Source: Streptomyces chryseus (lineage in GTDB: Bacteria > Actinomycetota > Actinomycetes > Streptomycetales > Streptomycetaceae). Taken from it: a DNA stretch of 64,000 nt. Numbering within the stretch: the stretch's first letter is position 1; each line of letters begins with the position of its first letter. This document shows, in pieces, positions 44,901-52,751 of this stretch. The stretch is taken from the NCBI RefSeq assembly GCF_014650755.1, contig NZ_BMVO01000003.1, forward strand, positions 124,001 through 188,000, in the 5' to 3' direction. The notes beneath the pieces were generated by a model. That model saw only the letters and a program-made list of their open reading frames with translations, did not search any database and was not told the DNA's origin. A program made the translations under genes and the position numbers.

Positions 44901-45693
44901 TCGCGCGCTGGATGGACGCGTACTCCTTGGCGGAGGAGAACGCCGACAGGGCGCGCGTCCGCTTGATCATCTCCGGGTTGGAGGTGGCCTGCGCCATGTC
45001 CTGGGAGAGGCTCAGCAGCGAGGTGATCAGCTGGCTGTAGTTGTTGACCGTCTGCGAGTTGGTCGTCTTCTTCTGGTACGCGCCCTCGCGGATCTGGCGG
45101 ATCGAGTTCAGGCGCATGGCGATCTGGGTGAGGCTGCCCCGGATGCTCTGCAGGCTCTCGTCACCGTTGGGCTTGACCTGCTGGGTGCCCTCGATGAAGG
45201 CGTCCTTGGCCCGGTCGGTCTTCTCGCGGGGGCCCTTGACCTTGAAGTCGGCCGGGCTGGTGCCGTTGGCGAGCGGACCGGCCGACCGGTCGCGCTCCTC
45301 CTGGAGCGCGAGGGCGAGCTCGGTCGCCTGCTTGGTCATGTCGGTCAGCAGCTGCATGTGCTCCAGCTGCTCCATGTCGTTCATGGACTCGTTGATACGC
45401 AGACCACCCAGGGTGGTCGCCGCGACCACCGGGAGGGCCAGCAGGGAGACCAGACGGGTACTGATGCGCCAGTTGCGCAGGGCTATTCGAGAGCCCGTGG
45501 AACCGGGTTCCTTGGCCCTCGGGGCAGCCGCCTGCTCACCGCCGCCCTTGGCCCCGCCGTGCGCGGCACGATCGCCGCCGCCGACCGGGGCCGGTGCGTG
45601 ATTTTGGGCGTGCTGGGGTGCGGATCCGCGGTCTGTCCCGCGCGGCTCCTGCTCCGCCGCAGCGCTGCCATCCCTCTTGAAACGTCCCTGCAC
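41926..45693 (-). CDS. cvnA1: Conservon sensor kinase-like protein CvnA (first conservon)
   Basis: The 1255-aa protein has a charged N-terminus (MQGRFKRDGSAAAEQEPRG), a helix at about 85-105, a nitrate-sensing-type extracellular domain (to about 395), a second helix (about 400-422, GVLILLVLGVSLVGAFVV), HAMP, a KLDHLATRMRRNGENLL helix and a HATPase_c domain (about 590-700: LLENATSFSSP, DTGIGLSPED, GLFVVGRLSLRHG). The last 550 residues are disordered and low in complexity, with repeats around STGVFERS, STGQYERP and SPGQFARP, ending in the same basic block as CvnA2. GTG 45693 is chosen over a longer reading frame to 45954; AGAGG lies about 11 bases upstream. Confidence 0.89.
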   Translation of the reverse strand: MQGRFKRDGSAAAEQEPRGTDRGSAPQHAQNHAPAPVGGGDRAAHGGAKGGGEQAAAPRAKEPGSTGSRIALRNWRISTRLVSLLALPVVAATTLGGLRINESMNDMEQLEHMQLLTDMTKQATELALALQEERDRSAGPLANGTSPADFKVKGPREKTDRAKDAFIEGTQQVKPNGDESLQSIRGSLTQIAMRLNSIRQIREGAYQKKTTNSQTVNNYSQLITSLLSLSQDMAQATSNPEMIKRTRALSAFSSAKEYASIQRAIIAASLPANDREVGTLTENDRLYAKSAQDSEAAALKQFDQVYVGDNEQLTASLESGNDATIEAANKYADRVLQTPDRLKSEQERSYMDWIDADTTKLQAMKRIEATLLNEMEQKARELRNESQRDAILNGVLILLVLGVSLVGAFVVARSMIRSLRRLQDTATRVAQERLPELVKQLSEADPQDVDTSVESVGVHSRDEIGQVAAAFDDVHREAVRLAAEQALLRGNVNAMFTNLSRRSQGLIQRQLSLISELESREADPDQLSSLFKLDHLATRMRRNGENLLVLAGEEPGRRWTRPVPLVDVLRAAASEVEQYERIELSSVPGTEVAGRVVNDLVHLLAELLENATSFSSPQTKVRVTGHALPDGRVLVEIHDTGIGLSPEDLAAINERLASPPTVDVSVSRRMGLFVVGRLSLRHGIRIQLRPSDSGGTTALVMLPVDVAQGGKKAPAKTGAAAQAQVPSGPGARMPAGPGAVGGGAAPAGRLPAGPGGARGQVAGSGQRAALPGRDGAPAQGQQPGAGQGGGLSGAFGGSRQAGNRERPDARPNAFQKNGPAQGDQGRMPQQPQQPQQQNRGGARAELPGNPGQQRPARPQAASWGADQPRGHEEADLASRQNPGATAEFERPNFDAPDASASTGVFERSDVRGPVGPASTGQYERPGRRGPQDPASPGQFARPAGNAPQNNAPHGNVPQGNGPAGQYQRPELPGPLDPASTAQLPRPDFNAPQQANPAGAYGGPVQPQGQGRRPARPQSGQDQGGQNQPGHHQAGPQALAPAPRRHGRDNDGTPGGGAPRQPAASLPPQPQQHELPPAHGPGDGRTPLFDTLESNWFQQQQAEQQAAAPQQHQQQSGRPAQQSPAAPSAIPPMPQRAQARDTGAASSTTNGTNATNGAAWRTSPNDELVKQAERVKKPAAGGVTTSGLPRRVPRANLVPGTAQQQNHQTGPQVSRAPDDVRGRLTNLRRGIQQGRQAGSGSSTGSFNIDPTHQQER

Positions 45694-46265
45694 TAGCGTC
45701 GCAACCTCTGGACCAGGCGTTCCCCCGCGCGAACGGCGGAACGGTGTCGAGTCTTGGGGTACCGAGCGGCCCCATGGGTGGTCGTGAGTGACCGGCGCTT
45801 CTCCCTTTCCCGCCGCCACTCGGCGCTGCGTTGCGCCCTGCGCGCCGGCTGGAATCTCGCGGCGGTCCGGGGAATTCCAGCACAGTGCAGGATCTCCAAC
45901 AAGGCCCGCGTGTCGCCCCGCGGGCCCGGTGACGCCATGTGAGTGACGGGTCACCTGGTGTAGAAACCGTTCGGGCTGAAAAGGGGCAAAGGTGAGCGAG
46001 TCACTTAGGGGTAGGGGGTGTCCCAGTCCTGATGATCAGGAGCGGAATGGCCGCTTCAGTGGCGCAATGTCCGTTTCCCGCAACGATGGGCGCCGCCCGA
46101 TATGGCCGGTTTGACCGTCATCTCGTGAGGAAACTCACACGGCATTCCCGAGTGCTTCACATCTTCGGCGGGGATCCGGATGTTTAGCCTGACGCTTTAC
46201 AGGGATGGCGAATCCGACAATCACCGCGCCCGGCGGGCGCCCGTACCGACAGGCCTGAACAGCAG
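45694..46265. promoter_or_regulatory. Divergent control region between cvnA1 and the 59-aa gene
   Basis: The 572-base gap has no convincing gene. It holds two palindromes: GTGAC-GG-GTCAC (45943-45954) and TCCTGAT-G-ATCAGGA (46027-46041). The first lies about 250 bases before cvnA1. Reading frames here lack ribosome binding sites. The unusual length suggests complex control of the conservon operon. Confidence 0.5.
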
Positions 46266-46445
46266 ATGAAGACCACGACCGCGTCGATGTTCCGCAGCAC
46301 CGCGAACCCCCGCCGCACCACGCTGGTGCACCTTGCGGACGCCGCCGAACTGCGCGAGCCCGAGCGGCCCCAGCACGCCGCCGACCTCCCCTCGGAGACC
46401 GCCAACCCGCGCCGGACCATCCTCATGGAAGCCCCCGCCGCGTAG
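46266..46445 (+). CDS. Small protein of 59 aa with an internal repeat, function unknown
   Basis: ATG 46266 opens 59 codons to TAG 46443-46445. The product starts MKTTTASMFRSTANPRRTTL and ends SETANPRRTILMEAPAA; the eight-residue pattern TANPRRTT/I occurs twice, about 35 residues apart, with an acidic helix (LADAAELREPERPQHAADL) between. Third-position GC is high, as in real genes here. The ribosome binding site is weak (AACAGC), so this call rests on composition and repeat structure. It lies 95 bases before the FAH-family gene. No family is recognised. Confidence 0.55.
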   Translation: MKTTTASMFRSTANPRRTTLVHLADAAELREPERPQHAADLPSETANPRRTILMEAPAA

Positions 46446-46540
46446 CCGGGCACGGCGCCGACACGGGAGGCGGGACGCCTCGGCCGCGTTAGCCTGAGGC
46501 GTTCAGTCTCCAGCCAGCAAGTAAGGGGCGGCAGCATCCC

Positions 46541-47329
46541 GTGCGTATCGCCAGGTTCTCCATCGACGGCAACGTGGCCTTCGGCGCGATCAGCGCGGCC
46601 GCCGGCGAACGCGGTCCCGACGACCTCGTCCTCGACATCATCAAGGGCATCCCGTACGCCGACTTCGAGCTCTCCGGCGTCAAGGTCCCGCTGAGCAAGG
46701 TGCGCCTCCTGCCGCCCGTGCTCCCCAGCAAGGTCGTGGCCATCGGCCGCAACTACGCGGAGCACGCGGCGGAACTGGGCAACGAGGTCCCCGACCTCCC
46801 CCTCACCTTCTTCAAGCCGTCCACCTCGGTGACCGGCCCCGGTGACGACATCGCGTACCCCTCCTTCTCCAGCGAGCTGCACCACGAGGCGGAACTCGCC
46901 GTGGTCATCGGCCGCATGTGCCGCGAGGTCCCGCGCGAGCGCGCCAAGGACGTCATCTTCGGCTACACCTGCGCCAACGACATCACCGCACGCGACGTCC
47001 AGCAGCGCGAGAAGCAGTGGGCCAGGGCCAAGGGCTTCGACACCTCGTGCCCGCTCGGCCCCTGGGTGGAGACCGACCTCGACCCCGCCGACCTGGCCAT
47101 TCAGTGCACGGTCAACGGAGTGCAGCGCCAGCTGGGGCGTACGAGCGACATGATCCGCTCCGTCGAGGACCTGATCGTGCACATCTCCGAGGCCATGACG
47201 CTGCTCCCGGGCGACGTCATCCTCACGGGGACCCCGGCCGGAGTCGGACCCCTGAACGTCGGCGACGAAGTCGCCGTCACCATCGAAGGCATCGGCACTC
47301 TCACCAACAAGGTGATCAAGCGTGGATAG
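46541..47329 (+). CDS. Fumarylacetoacetate hydrolase-family protein
   Basis: The 262-aa protein has the FAH domain: [36 protein letters not shown], the metal-binding [30 protein letters not shown] and [18 protein letters not shown]. Family members cut C-C bonds of diketo acids or isomerise them in aromatic catabolism, but many are oxaloacetate tautomerases or decarboxylases; the substrate cannot be chosen here. GTG 46541 has AGGGGC upstream. Its stop overlaps the gltX start by 8 bases, giving a two-gene operon conserved in Streptomyces. Confidence 0.9.
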   Translation: MRIARFSIDGNVAFGAISAAAGERGPDDLVLDIIKGIPYADFELSGVKVPLSKVRLLPPVLPSKVVAIGRNYAEHAAELGNEVPDLPLTFFKPSTSVTGPGDDIAYPSFSSELHHEAELAVVIGRMCREVPRERAKDVIFGYTCANDITARDVQQREKQWARAKGFDTSCPLGPWVETDLDPADLAIQCTVNGVQRQLGRTSDMIRSVEDLIVHISEAMTLLPGDVILTGTPAGVGPLNVGDEVAVTIEGIGTLTNKVIKRG

Positions 47330-48806
47330 CGCAACCCCGTCTCCCGTCCGAGTACGTTTCTGTCCCTCGCCGACCGGCAACCCCCACGTGGGCCTGGTCC
47401 GCACCGCCCTGTTCAACTGGGCCTTCGCCCGGCACAACGGCGGCACGATGGTCTTCCGCATCGAGGACACCGACGCCGCCCGCGACTCCGAGGAGTCGTA
47501 CAACCAGCTGCTGGACTCGCTGCGCTGGCTGGGCCTCGACTGGGACGAGGGCCCCGAGGCCGGCGGCCCGCACGCCCCGTACCGCCAGTCCCAGCGGATG
47601 GACATCTACAAGGACGTCGCCCAGAAGCTGATGGCGGGCGGCTACGCGTACGAGTGCTTCTGCACCGCCCTGGAGCTGGAGGTCCGCCGCGACGCGGCCC
47701 GCGCCGCCGGCAAGCCCTCGGGTTACGACGGCACCTGCCGCAACCTGAGCGCCGACCGCGTCGAGCGGTACAAGGCCGAGGGCCGCGAGGCCATCGTGCG
47801 CTTCCGGATGCCCGACGAGCCGATCACCTTCACGGACCTGGTCCGCGGCGAGCTGACCTTCAACCCGGACAACGTCCCGGACTACGGCATCGTCCGCGCC
47901 AGCGGAGCCCCGCTCTACACGCTCGTCAACCCGGTTGACGACGCGCTGATGGAGATCACCCACGTCCTGCGCGGCGAGGACCTGCTGTCCTCCACCCCCC
48001 GCCAGATCGCGCTCTACAAGGCGCTGATCGAGCTGGGCGTCGCCAAGGAGATCCCGCAGTTCGGGCACCTCCCGTACGTCATGGGCGAGGGCAACAAGAA
48101 GCTCTCCAAGCGCGACCCCGAGGCGTCCCTCAACCTCTACCGCGAGCGCGGCTTCCTCCGGGAGGGCCTGCTGAACTACTTGTCCCTCCTGGGCTGGTCG
48201 ATCGCCGAGGACCGCGACATCTTCACGATCGAGGAGATGGTGGCGGCCTTCGACATCAAGGACGTCAACGCCAACCCGGCGCGCTTCGACCTGAAGAAGT
48301 GCGAGCACATCAACGCCGAGCACCTGCGCAAGCTCTCGGTCGACGACTTCATCGCCGCCTGCGAGCCGTGGCTGAAGGCGCCGTACGCGAACTGGAAGCC
48401 GGAGTCCTTCGACCGGGCGGCCTTCGAGCGGATCGCCCCGCACGCCCAGACCCGCGTGACGGTCCTCTCCGACATCACCGCCAACGTCGACTTCCTGTTC
48501 CTCGACGAGCCGGTCGAGGACGAGGCGTCCTGGGCGAAGGCGATGAAGGGCGAGCCCGTACCGCTGCTCACCACCGCCCGCGCCAAGCTCGAAGCGGCCG
48601 ACTGGACCAGCCCGGAGTCCCTCAAGGAGGCCGTCCTGGCCGCCGGCGAGGAGCACGGCCTGAAGCTCGGCAAGGCCCAGGCCCCGGTCCGCGTGGCGGT
48701 CACCGGCCGCACCGTCGGCCTGCCGCTCTTCGAGTCCCTGGAGATCCTGGGCAAGGAGAAGACCCTGGCCCGCATCGACGCGGCCCTGGCGAAGCTGGCC
48801 GGCTAG
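47322..48806 (+). CDS. gltX: Glutamyl-tRNA synthetase
   Basis: The enzyme charges tRNA-Glu, and often also tRNA-Gln for later amidation. The 494-aa class I synthetase shows [21 protein letters not shown] (the HIGH-type motif as HVGL), a Cys-bearing segment ([19 protein letters not shown]), and KLSKRDP as the KMSKS motif near residue 263. Anticodon-binding helices fill the C-terminal third. It starts at GTG 47322 inside the end of the FAH gene and is followed by a strong terminator. Three tRNA-Glu genes and two tRNA-Gln genes lie 2.5-3 kb downstream. Confidence 0.96.
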   Translation: MDSATPSPVRVRFCPSPTGNPHVGLVRTALFNWAFARHNGGTMVFRIEDTDAARDSEESYNQLLDSLRWLGLDWDEGPEAGGPHAPYRQSQRMDIYKDVAQKLMAGGYAYECFCTALELEVRRDAARAAGKPSGYDGTCRNLSADRVERYKAEGREAIVRFRMPDEPITFTDLVRGELTFNPDNVPDYGIVRASGAPLYTLVNPVDDALMEITHVLRGEDLLSSTPRQIALYKALIELGVAKEIPQFGHLPYVMGEGNKKLSKRDPEASLNLYRERGFLREGLLNYLSLLGWSIAEDRDIFTIEEMVAAFDIKDVNANPARFDLKKCEHINAEHLRKLSVDDFIAACEPWLKAPYANWKPESFDRAAFERIAPHAQTRVTVLSDITANVDFLFLDEPVEDEASWAKAMKGEPVPLLTTARAKLEAADWTSPESLKEAVLAAGEEHGLKLGKAQAPVRVAVTGRTVGLPLFESLEILGKEKTLARIDAALAKLAG

Positions 48807-48823
48807 TCGCCCCGCAGCGCACG

Positions 48824-48860
48824 CGAGGCCCGGATCCCCCAAAGGTGGGTCCGGGCCTCG
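48824..48860. terminator. Terminator after gltX
   Basis: CGAGGCCCGGA (48824-48834) pairs with TCCGGGCCTCG (48850-48860), extended by CCC/GGG inside. It lies between convergent gltX and the lipoprotein gene. Confidence 0.8.
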
Positions 48861-48884
48861 TATGTTCCGGGTGGGGGAGCGGGC

Positions 48885-49778
48885 TCAGCCCTCGGCGAGG
48901 ATCTTCCGGGCCGCCGCGACCTTCTTCTGGTGCAGATCGCGGAGCTTGCGGAGCGCCGCGGCGTCCTCGGCGATCATCGTCTTCTGGATTCCCGACTCCG
49001 CGGTGAACCACACGTCCAGGAGACCGGTGCTCCGCTTGCAGGCGACGTCGGCTTTTGCGGTGTCTTTTTCCTGCGCCGTCAGAGGGCCTTCGCTGAAGTT
49101 TTCCACGGAAAACGGGTCGCGGGGCGAGCCGTAGTCGTATCCGCTTTTCTTCATGCAGGCCGACCACTTCTTGAAGACGGTCTGCACCTCGGGCACAAGC
49201 ATGGATTTCTGATAGCTCAGCGCCGATATCCGGCTGGCCGTCTCGGCGCCTTCCGGATAGGAGTAGTCCTTGCCGAGATTATTCTTGGCCTGTCCGATGC
49301 ATCCGACGTCCGGAATCTTTGTTCCCCGGTACTCGAGCGGTCCGGACTTCCCATCGCCTGCTTGCTTTCCAAACAGCACGGTGCGTTCGTCCTTGCTGAG
49401 CTGAATACGCTGAGGCGGGGCAGCGGAGGAATCCAGATGATAGCCGTAACGGGCGGCACTGCTTTCCTCCGACAAGCCGTACCTGCGATCCGCACCCGGC
49501 GGCGCGGTGGGCGGCTTGGGCGGCTTATAGGTCAGCGAATAGCGTGCCATGCAGGTGTTCGCCAGCACATTCTCGGCCGCTTCGATGGACGCGTACTCGG
49601 CGTTGGTATAGCTGTAGGCGGCGATGGGCAGCCGCGAGGTGTAGTCCCGCTCGGAGGCGGCGGACTCCTTGCTGCGGCTCGCCTCGGGCCGCTCCTCGGC
49701 GTCCCTCTGCGGTCCCTGCGCCGTGCATCCGACCAGGGCGAACAAGGCCAGCGCGGGTGTCACCAGACGTCTCATCAT
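48885..49778 (-). CDS. Lipoprotein, function unknown
   Basis: The 297-aa product starts MMRRLVTPALALFALVGCTAQ, a lipoprotein signal with the LVGC lipobox, so it should be anchored outside the membrane. The rest is hydrophilic, with four further cysteines (in NTCMARY, DVGCIGQ, WSACMKKSGYDYG and DVACKRS), which probably form two disulfides. ACMKKSGYDY resembles a motif in secreted actinobacterial proteins of unknown role. Codon use is less GC-biased than in neighbours (for example aattat, ggaaac), suggesting a less constrained or acquired gene. ATG 49778 follows GGAAG; an in-frame ATG upstream has no site. Confidence 0.8.
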   Translation of the reverse strand: MMRRLVTPALALFALVGCTAQGPQRDAEERPEASRSKESAASERDYTSRLPIAAYSYTNAEYASIEAAENVLANTCMARYSLTYKPPKPPTAPPGADRRYGLSEESSAARYGYHLDSSAAPPQRIQLSKDERTVLFGKQAGDGKSGPLEYRGTKIPDVGCIGQAKNNLGKDYSYPEGAETASRISALSYQKSMLVPEVQTVFKKWSACMKKSGYDYGSPRDPFSVENFSEGPLTAQEKDTAKADVACKRSTGLLDVWFTAESGIQKTMIAEDAAALRKLRDLHQKKVAAARKILAEG

Positions 49779-49794
49779 GCTGCTTCCACTGCGG

Positions 49795-49828
49795 AGCCCC
49801 GCGTGGGCTGTGGCCTTCACGCGGGGCT
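49795..49828 (-). terminator. Terminator between the small secreted protein and the lipoprotein gene
   Basis: AGCCCCGCGTG (49795-49805) pairs with CACGCGGGGCT (49818-49828), 11 bp over a 12-base loop. It ends 17 bases before the lipoprotein start on the minus strand. Confidence 0.7.
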
Positions 49829-49855
49829 GATGTGCAAAGAAGGAACGGTTGTTCG

Positions 49856-50296
49856 TCAGTTGAACTTGTAGCAGTTCGAACCGGACGCGCCGAAGGCGAA
49901 TGAGGCGTTGTCGTTGTACGTGTTCACCAGCTGGTTGGCGACGGTGTAGGCCGCGACGGTGTCGCAGGGGCCGTTCCAGCCGCTGTTGTAGAAGATTGTG
50001 GTGGGGGCGCCGCTGCCGTTGTAGAACGAGGCGGCCCCATTCTTGACCGGCGTGCCCTGTCCGGCTCCGGAGTCCAGGAACTTATAGCCCGCGAGGTCCT
50101 TGATGCTGCCGTTGATGCCGCCGGTTCCGGTGAAGCTGGTACGCGAGCCGTTCTGGCCGGAGTTGTACCAGAAGGTTCCGCAGCTGGCATCACCGGTGCA
50201 GTGAATGCCGACCGAGGCCTGGGCCGGGGTCACGCTGAAGGCAAGGGCTGCCGCAGCCGGAAGTGCAACAACCAGGGCGCGCCGAATATTGGTCAC
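49856..50296 (-). CDS. Small secreted protein, possibly of the peptidase inhibitor I36 type
   Basis: The 146-aa product has a Sec signal (MTNIRRALVVALPAAAALAFSVTPAQA) and a mature part of about 118 residues with four cysteines, rich in Asn, Gly, Ser and Thr. Repeating units such as FWYNSGQNGSRTSF and IFYNSGWNGPCDTV recall the beta-gamma crystallin-like fold of I36 inhibitors (the metalloprotease inhibitor SMPI), but similarity seen by eye is modest. GTG 50296 has GGAGG 5 bases upstream. Codon use is clearly lower in GC than the surrounding genes, as in the neighbouring lipoprotein. Its substrate or target is unknown. Confidence 0.7.
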   Translation of the reverse strand: MTNIRRALVVALPAAAALAFSVTPAQASVGIHCTGDASCGTFWYNSGQNGSRTSFTGTGGINGSIKDLAGYKFLDSGAGQGTPVKNGAASFYNGSGAPTTIFYNSGWNGPCDTVAAYTVANQLVNTYNDNASFAFGASGSNCYKFN

Positions 50297-50440
50297 AAAT
50301 TCCTCCAGGAACCTTGATCGCCAGAGTGGCGGACGGAGTGTAGGCGGATGGAGAGCCACCACGTCAACTGGAATCTAGAGTTCCGCTAAGAATGCTGGAT
50401 TCCACCTCATCCCGAGCGGTCGTCGCGTACGTTCGAAGGC

Positions 50441-51163
50441 ATGCCGATCAGAGCTGTCCTCTGGGACGTCGACGACACCCTCTTCGACTACGCCACGGCC
50501 GACACCGCCGGCATACGGGCCCACCTCGCGGCAGAGGGCCTGCTGGGGCGTTACGAGACCGCCGAGCTCGCGCTGGAGCTCTGGCGGCGGGCGACCGAGC
50601 GCCACTGGGCACGCTTCGGGACGGGCGAGACGAGCTTCGAGGAGCAGCGCCGGGACCGGGTCCGGGAGTTCCTGGACGCGCCGTCTCTGACCGACGCCGA
50701 AGCCGACGCCTGGTTCGACCGCTACATCGGGCACTACGAGTCCGCCTGGGCCCTCTTTCCCGACACCGTCCCCGTCCTGGACGCGCTCGCGCACGACTAC
50801 CGGCACGCCGTGCTGTCCAACTCCAGCGTCCGCAATCAGGACCGCAAGCTGCGGATCCTCGGCGTGCGCGACCGCTTCGAGGCGCTGCTGTGCGCCGCCG
50901 AACTGGGGCGCTCCAAGCCCGCCCCGGAGGCCTTCCACGCCGCCTGCGACGCGCTCGGCCTGCCTCCGCACGAGGTCGCGTACGTCGGTGACCAGCCCGA
51001 CATCGACGCCCGGGGCGCCGTCGACGCGGGACTCGTCGGCATCTGGCTCGACCGCGCCGGACTGGGCGGGCGTCCGGAGCTGATCCGGATCACCGGGCTC
51101 GAGCAGCTACCAGGGCTGTTGCGGCGCGATACCCGTTTTGGAGCGCCGTCCACCTTCGGGTAA
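50441..51163 (+). CDS. HAD-superfamily hydrolase
   Basis: The 240-aa protein has HAD motif I (VLWDVDDTLFDY, nucleophile Asp10 and acid Asp12), an alpha-helical cap (about 20-95), motif II (LSNSS), motif III lysine (RSKPAPEAF) and motif IV (YVGDQPDIDARGA). This is the subfamily I layout of phosphoglycolate phosphatase-like and haloacid dehalogenase-like enzymes. It should remove phosphate from a small metabolite; the substrate is not evident. ATG 50441 has only weak upstream pairing (GAAGG). A hairpin and a tRNA cluster follow. Confidence 0.88.
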   Translation: MPIRAVLWDVDDTLFDYATADTAGIRAHLAAEGLLGRYETAELALELWRRATERHWARFGTGETSFEEQRRDRVREFLDAPSLTDAEADAWFDRYIGHYESAWALFPDTVPVLDALAHDYRHAVLSNSSVRNQDRKLRILGVRDRFEALLCAAELGRSKPAPEAFHAACDALGLPPHEVAYVGDQPDIDARGAVDAGLVGIWLDRAGLGGRPELIRITGLEQLPGLLRRDTRFGAPSTFG

Positions 51164-51223
51164 TGTTCTTTCTGCGCCGCCCGAGAGGGCCGAAAGGTCC
51201 GGCCGGGAAGCGCAAACCAAACA

Positions 51224-51241
51224 AACCCCCACCAGGGGGTT
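51224..51241 (+). terminator. Hairpin between the HAD gene and the tRNA cluster
   Basis: AACCCCC (51224-51230) pairs with GGGGGTT (51235-51241) over ACCA. It ends 10 bases before the first tRNA gene, so it either ends the HAD transcript or lies in the tRNA precursor. Confidence 0.6.
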
Positions 51242-51250
51242 GTGTTGTGG

Positions 51251-51322
51251 TGGGCTATGGTGTAATTGGCAGCACGACGGTTTCTGGTTCCGTTAGTCTA
51301 GGTTCGAGTCCTGGTAGCCCAG
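51251..51322 (+). tRNA. tRNA-Gln (CTG)
   Basis: A 72-base cloverleaf with acceptor TGGGCTA / TAGCCCA and discriminator G, T-arm GGTTCGAGTCC, and anticodon CTG in TTCTGGT. The 3' CCA is not encoded. The anticodon stem is ACGG/CCGT. First of five tRNAs in the cluster. Confidence 0.97.
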
Positions 51323-51359
51323 CTCGCAGGAGCTGTTGAAGTCATGCAGTGTCTGCAAG

Positions 51360-51432
51360 GCCCCCGTTGTGTAGCGGCCTAGCACGCCGCCCTCTCAAGG
51401 CGGTAGCGCCGGTTCGAATCCGGTCGGGGGTA
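51360..51432 (+). tRNA. tRNA-Glu (CTC)
   Basis: A 73-base cloverleaf with acceptor GCCCCCG / CGGGGGT (G-U closing pair), anticodon CTC in CCTCTCAAG, and T-arm GGTTCGAATCC. CCA is not encoded. It is identical in sequence to the other two Glu copies of the cluster. Confidence 0.97.
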
Positions 51433-51495
51433 CAGATCCTTTCTTTCCATCGCCTTCGGGTCGCTCCCGGATGCGCTGACGCAAGGATCGCTAGG

Positions 51496-51568
51496 GCCCC
51501 CGTTGTGTAGCGGCCTAGCACGCCGCCCTCTCAAGGCGGTAGCGCCGGTTCGAATCCGGTCGGGGGTA
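51496..51568 (+). tRNA. tRNA-Glu (CTC), second copy
   Basis: Identical to the tRNA-Glu at 51360-51432. The spacer before it (51433-51495) has no recognised element. Confidence 0.97.
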
Positions 51569-51599
51569 CGGGTTGAAACCGAATTGGTCTAAACCATTT

Positions 51600-51671
51600 T
51601 GGGCTATGGTGTAATTGGCAGCACGAGGGTTTCTGGTTCCCTTAGTCTAGGTTCGAGTCCTGGTAGCCCAG
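51600..51671 (+). tRNA. tRNA-Gln (CTG), second copy with changed anticodon stem
   Basis: The same as the tRNA-Gln at 51251-51322 except that the anticodon stem is AGGG/CCCT instead of ACGG/CCGT: a C-G pair became G-C through two compensating changes. All other positions match. Confidence 0.97.
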
Positions 51672-51692
51672 CTCGCAGAGCACATCTGCAAG

Positions 51693-51765
51693 GCCCCCGT
51701 TGTGTAGCGGCCTAGCACGCCGCCCTCTCAAGGCGGTAGCGCCGGTTCGAATCCGGTCGGGGGTA
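51693..51765 (+). tRNA. tRNA-Glu (CTC), third copy
   Basis: Identical to the other two Glu copies, 21 bases behind the second tRNA-Gln. A terminator hairpin follows within 6 bases. Confidence 0.97.
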
Positions 51766-51770
51766 CGTAC

Positions 51771-51807
51771 AGAGAAGGCCTCCCGCATCGCGCGGGGGGC
51801 CTTCTCT
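51771..51807 (+). terminator. Terminator of the tRNA cluster
   Basis: AGAGAAGGCC (51771-51780) pairs with GGCCTTCTCT (51798-51807), extended by CCCGC/GCGGG inside. It begins 6 bases after the last tRNA. Confidence 0.85.
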
Positions 51808-52001
51808 CGTGTGTCCGTACGGAATGACCCCGGTGGCCGGCCGCAGGGCGCGGCGACGAACCCCTCGTACGCCCCAACTCGGCCAGCCGGGGCGGTCGTT
51901 CCGTGCCGACGGCGAAAACGCCGGTGGGGCCGGCGATCCGGCCCCACCGGCGTTCGAGGCAGCGCCCCGGGCGACCCCTGGGGCCGCGCTCCGGGCGTCC
52001 G

Positions 52002-52721
52002 TCAGCCGCCGGAGCGGCGCAGGGCCTCCGACAGGCGCGCGGCCGAGTCGATGACCGCCTGGGCGTGCATCCGGCCCGGGTGGCGGGTCAGGCGCTCGAT
52101 CGGTCCGGATACCGAGACGGCCGCGACCACGCGGTTGGACGGCCCGCGCACCGGCGCCGACACCGACGCCACGCCCGGCTCCCGCTCGCCGATCGACTGG
52201 GCCCAGCCCCGGCGGCGTACGCCGGACAGCGCCGTCGCCGTGAAGCGGGCGCCCTGGAGGCCCCGGTGCAGCCGCTCCGGCTCCTCCCAGGCCATCAGGA
52301 TCTGGGCGGACGAGCCCGCCTTCATGGTGAGCGTCGAGCCCACCGGGACGGTGTCCCGCAGTCCGGACAGCCGCTCCGCCGCCGCGACGCAGATGCGCAT
52401 GTCGCCCTGCCGGCGGTAGAGCTGCGCGCTCTCGCCGGTCACGTCGCGCAGGTGCGTGAGCACCGGTCCCGCCGTGGCCAGCAGCCGGTCCTCGCCCGCC
52501 GCGGCGGACAGTTCCGACAGCCGCGGACCGAGGATGAACCGGCCCTGCATGTCCCTCGCCACCATCCGGTGGTGTTCCAGTGCCACGGCGAGGCGATGTG
52601 CCGTGGGTCGTGCAAGCCCTGTCGCCGCGACCAGCCCGGCGAGGGTGGCCGGACCGGACTCCAGTGCGCTCAGTACCAGAGCTGCCTTGTCGAGAACGCC
52701 GACGCCGCTAGAGTTGTCCAT
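52002..52721 (-). CDS. ndgR: IclR-family regulator NdgR
   Basis: The 239-aa protein starts MDNSSGVGVLDKAALVLSAL with an IclR winged helix (LVAATGLARPTAHRLAVALE) and a C-terminal ligand domain ending in SEALRRSGG. The sequence follows Streptomyces NdgR/AreB closely, a regulator of leucine and other amino acid genes that binds upstream of leuCD and senses amino acids. It is divergent from leuC, with a 9-bp inverted repeat in the shared region, as expected for this regulator. ATG 52721 is chosen on family length (238-239 aa); the ribosome binding site is weak, so a leaderless message is possible. Confidence 0.93.
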   Translation of the reverse strand: MDNSSGVGVLDKAALVLSALESGPATLAGLVAATGLARPTAHRLAVALEHHRMVARDMQGRFILGPRLSELSAAAGEDRLLATAGPVLTHLRDVTGESAQLYRRQGDMRICVAAAERLSGLRDTVPVGSTLTMKAGSSAQILMAWEEPERLHRGLQGARFTATALSGVRRRGWAQSIGEREPGVASVSAPVRGPSNRVVAAVSVSGPIERLTRHPGRMHAQAVIDSAARLSEALRRSGG

Positions 52722-52751
52722 GCGTCGATACTCGCGTCTCACTCTGTGAAA

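Noticed and set aside
41467..45696. 1409-codon plus-strand frame opposite cvnA1
   Set aside because: Same reason: an antisense shadow of a GC-rich gene with a low-complexity region.
45754..45942. Plus-strand gene of 62 codons upstream of cvnA1
   Set aside because: No ribosome binding site, atypical arginine-rich composition, and it overlaps the likely control region.
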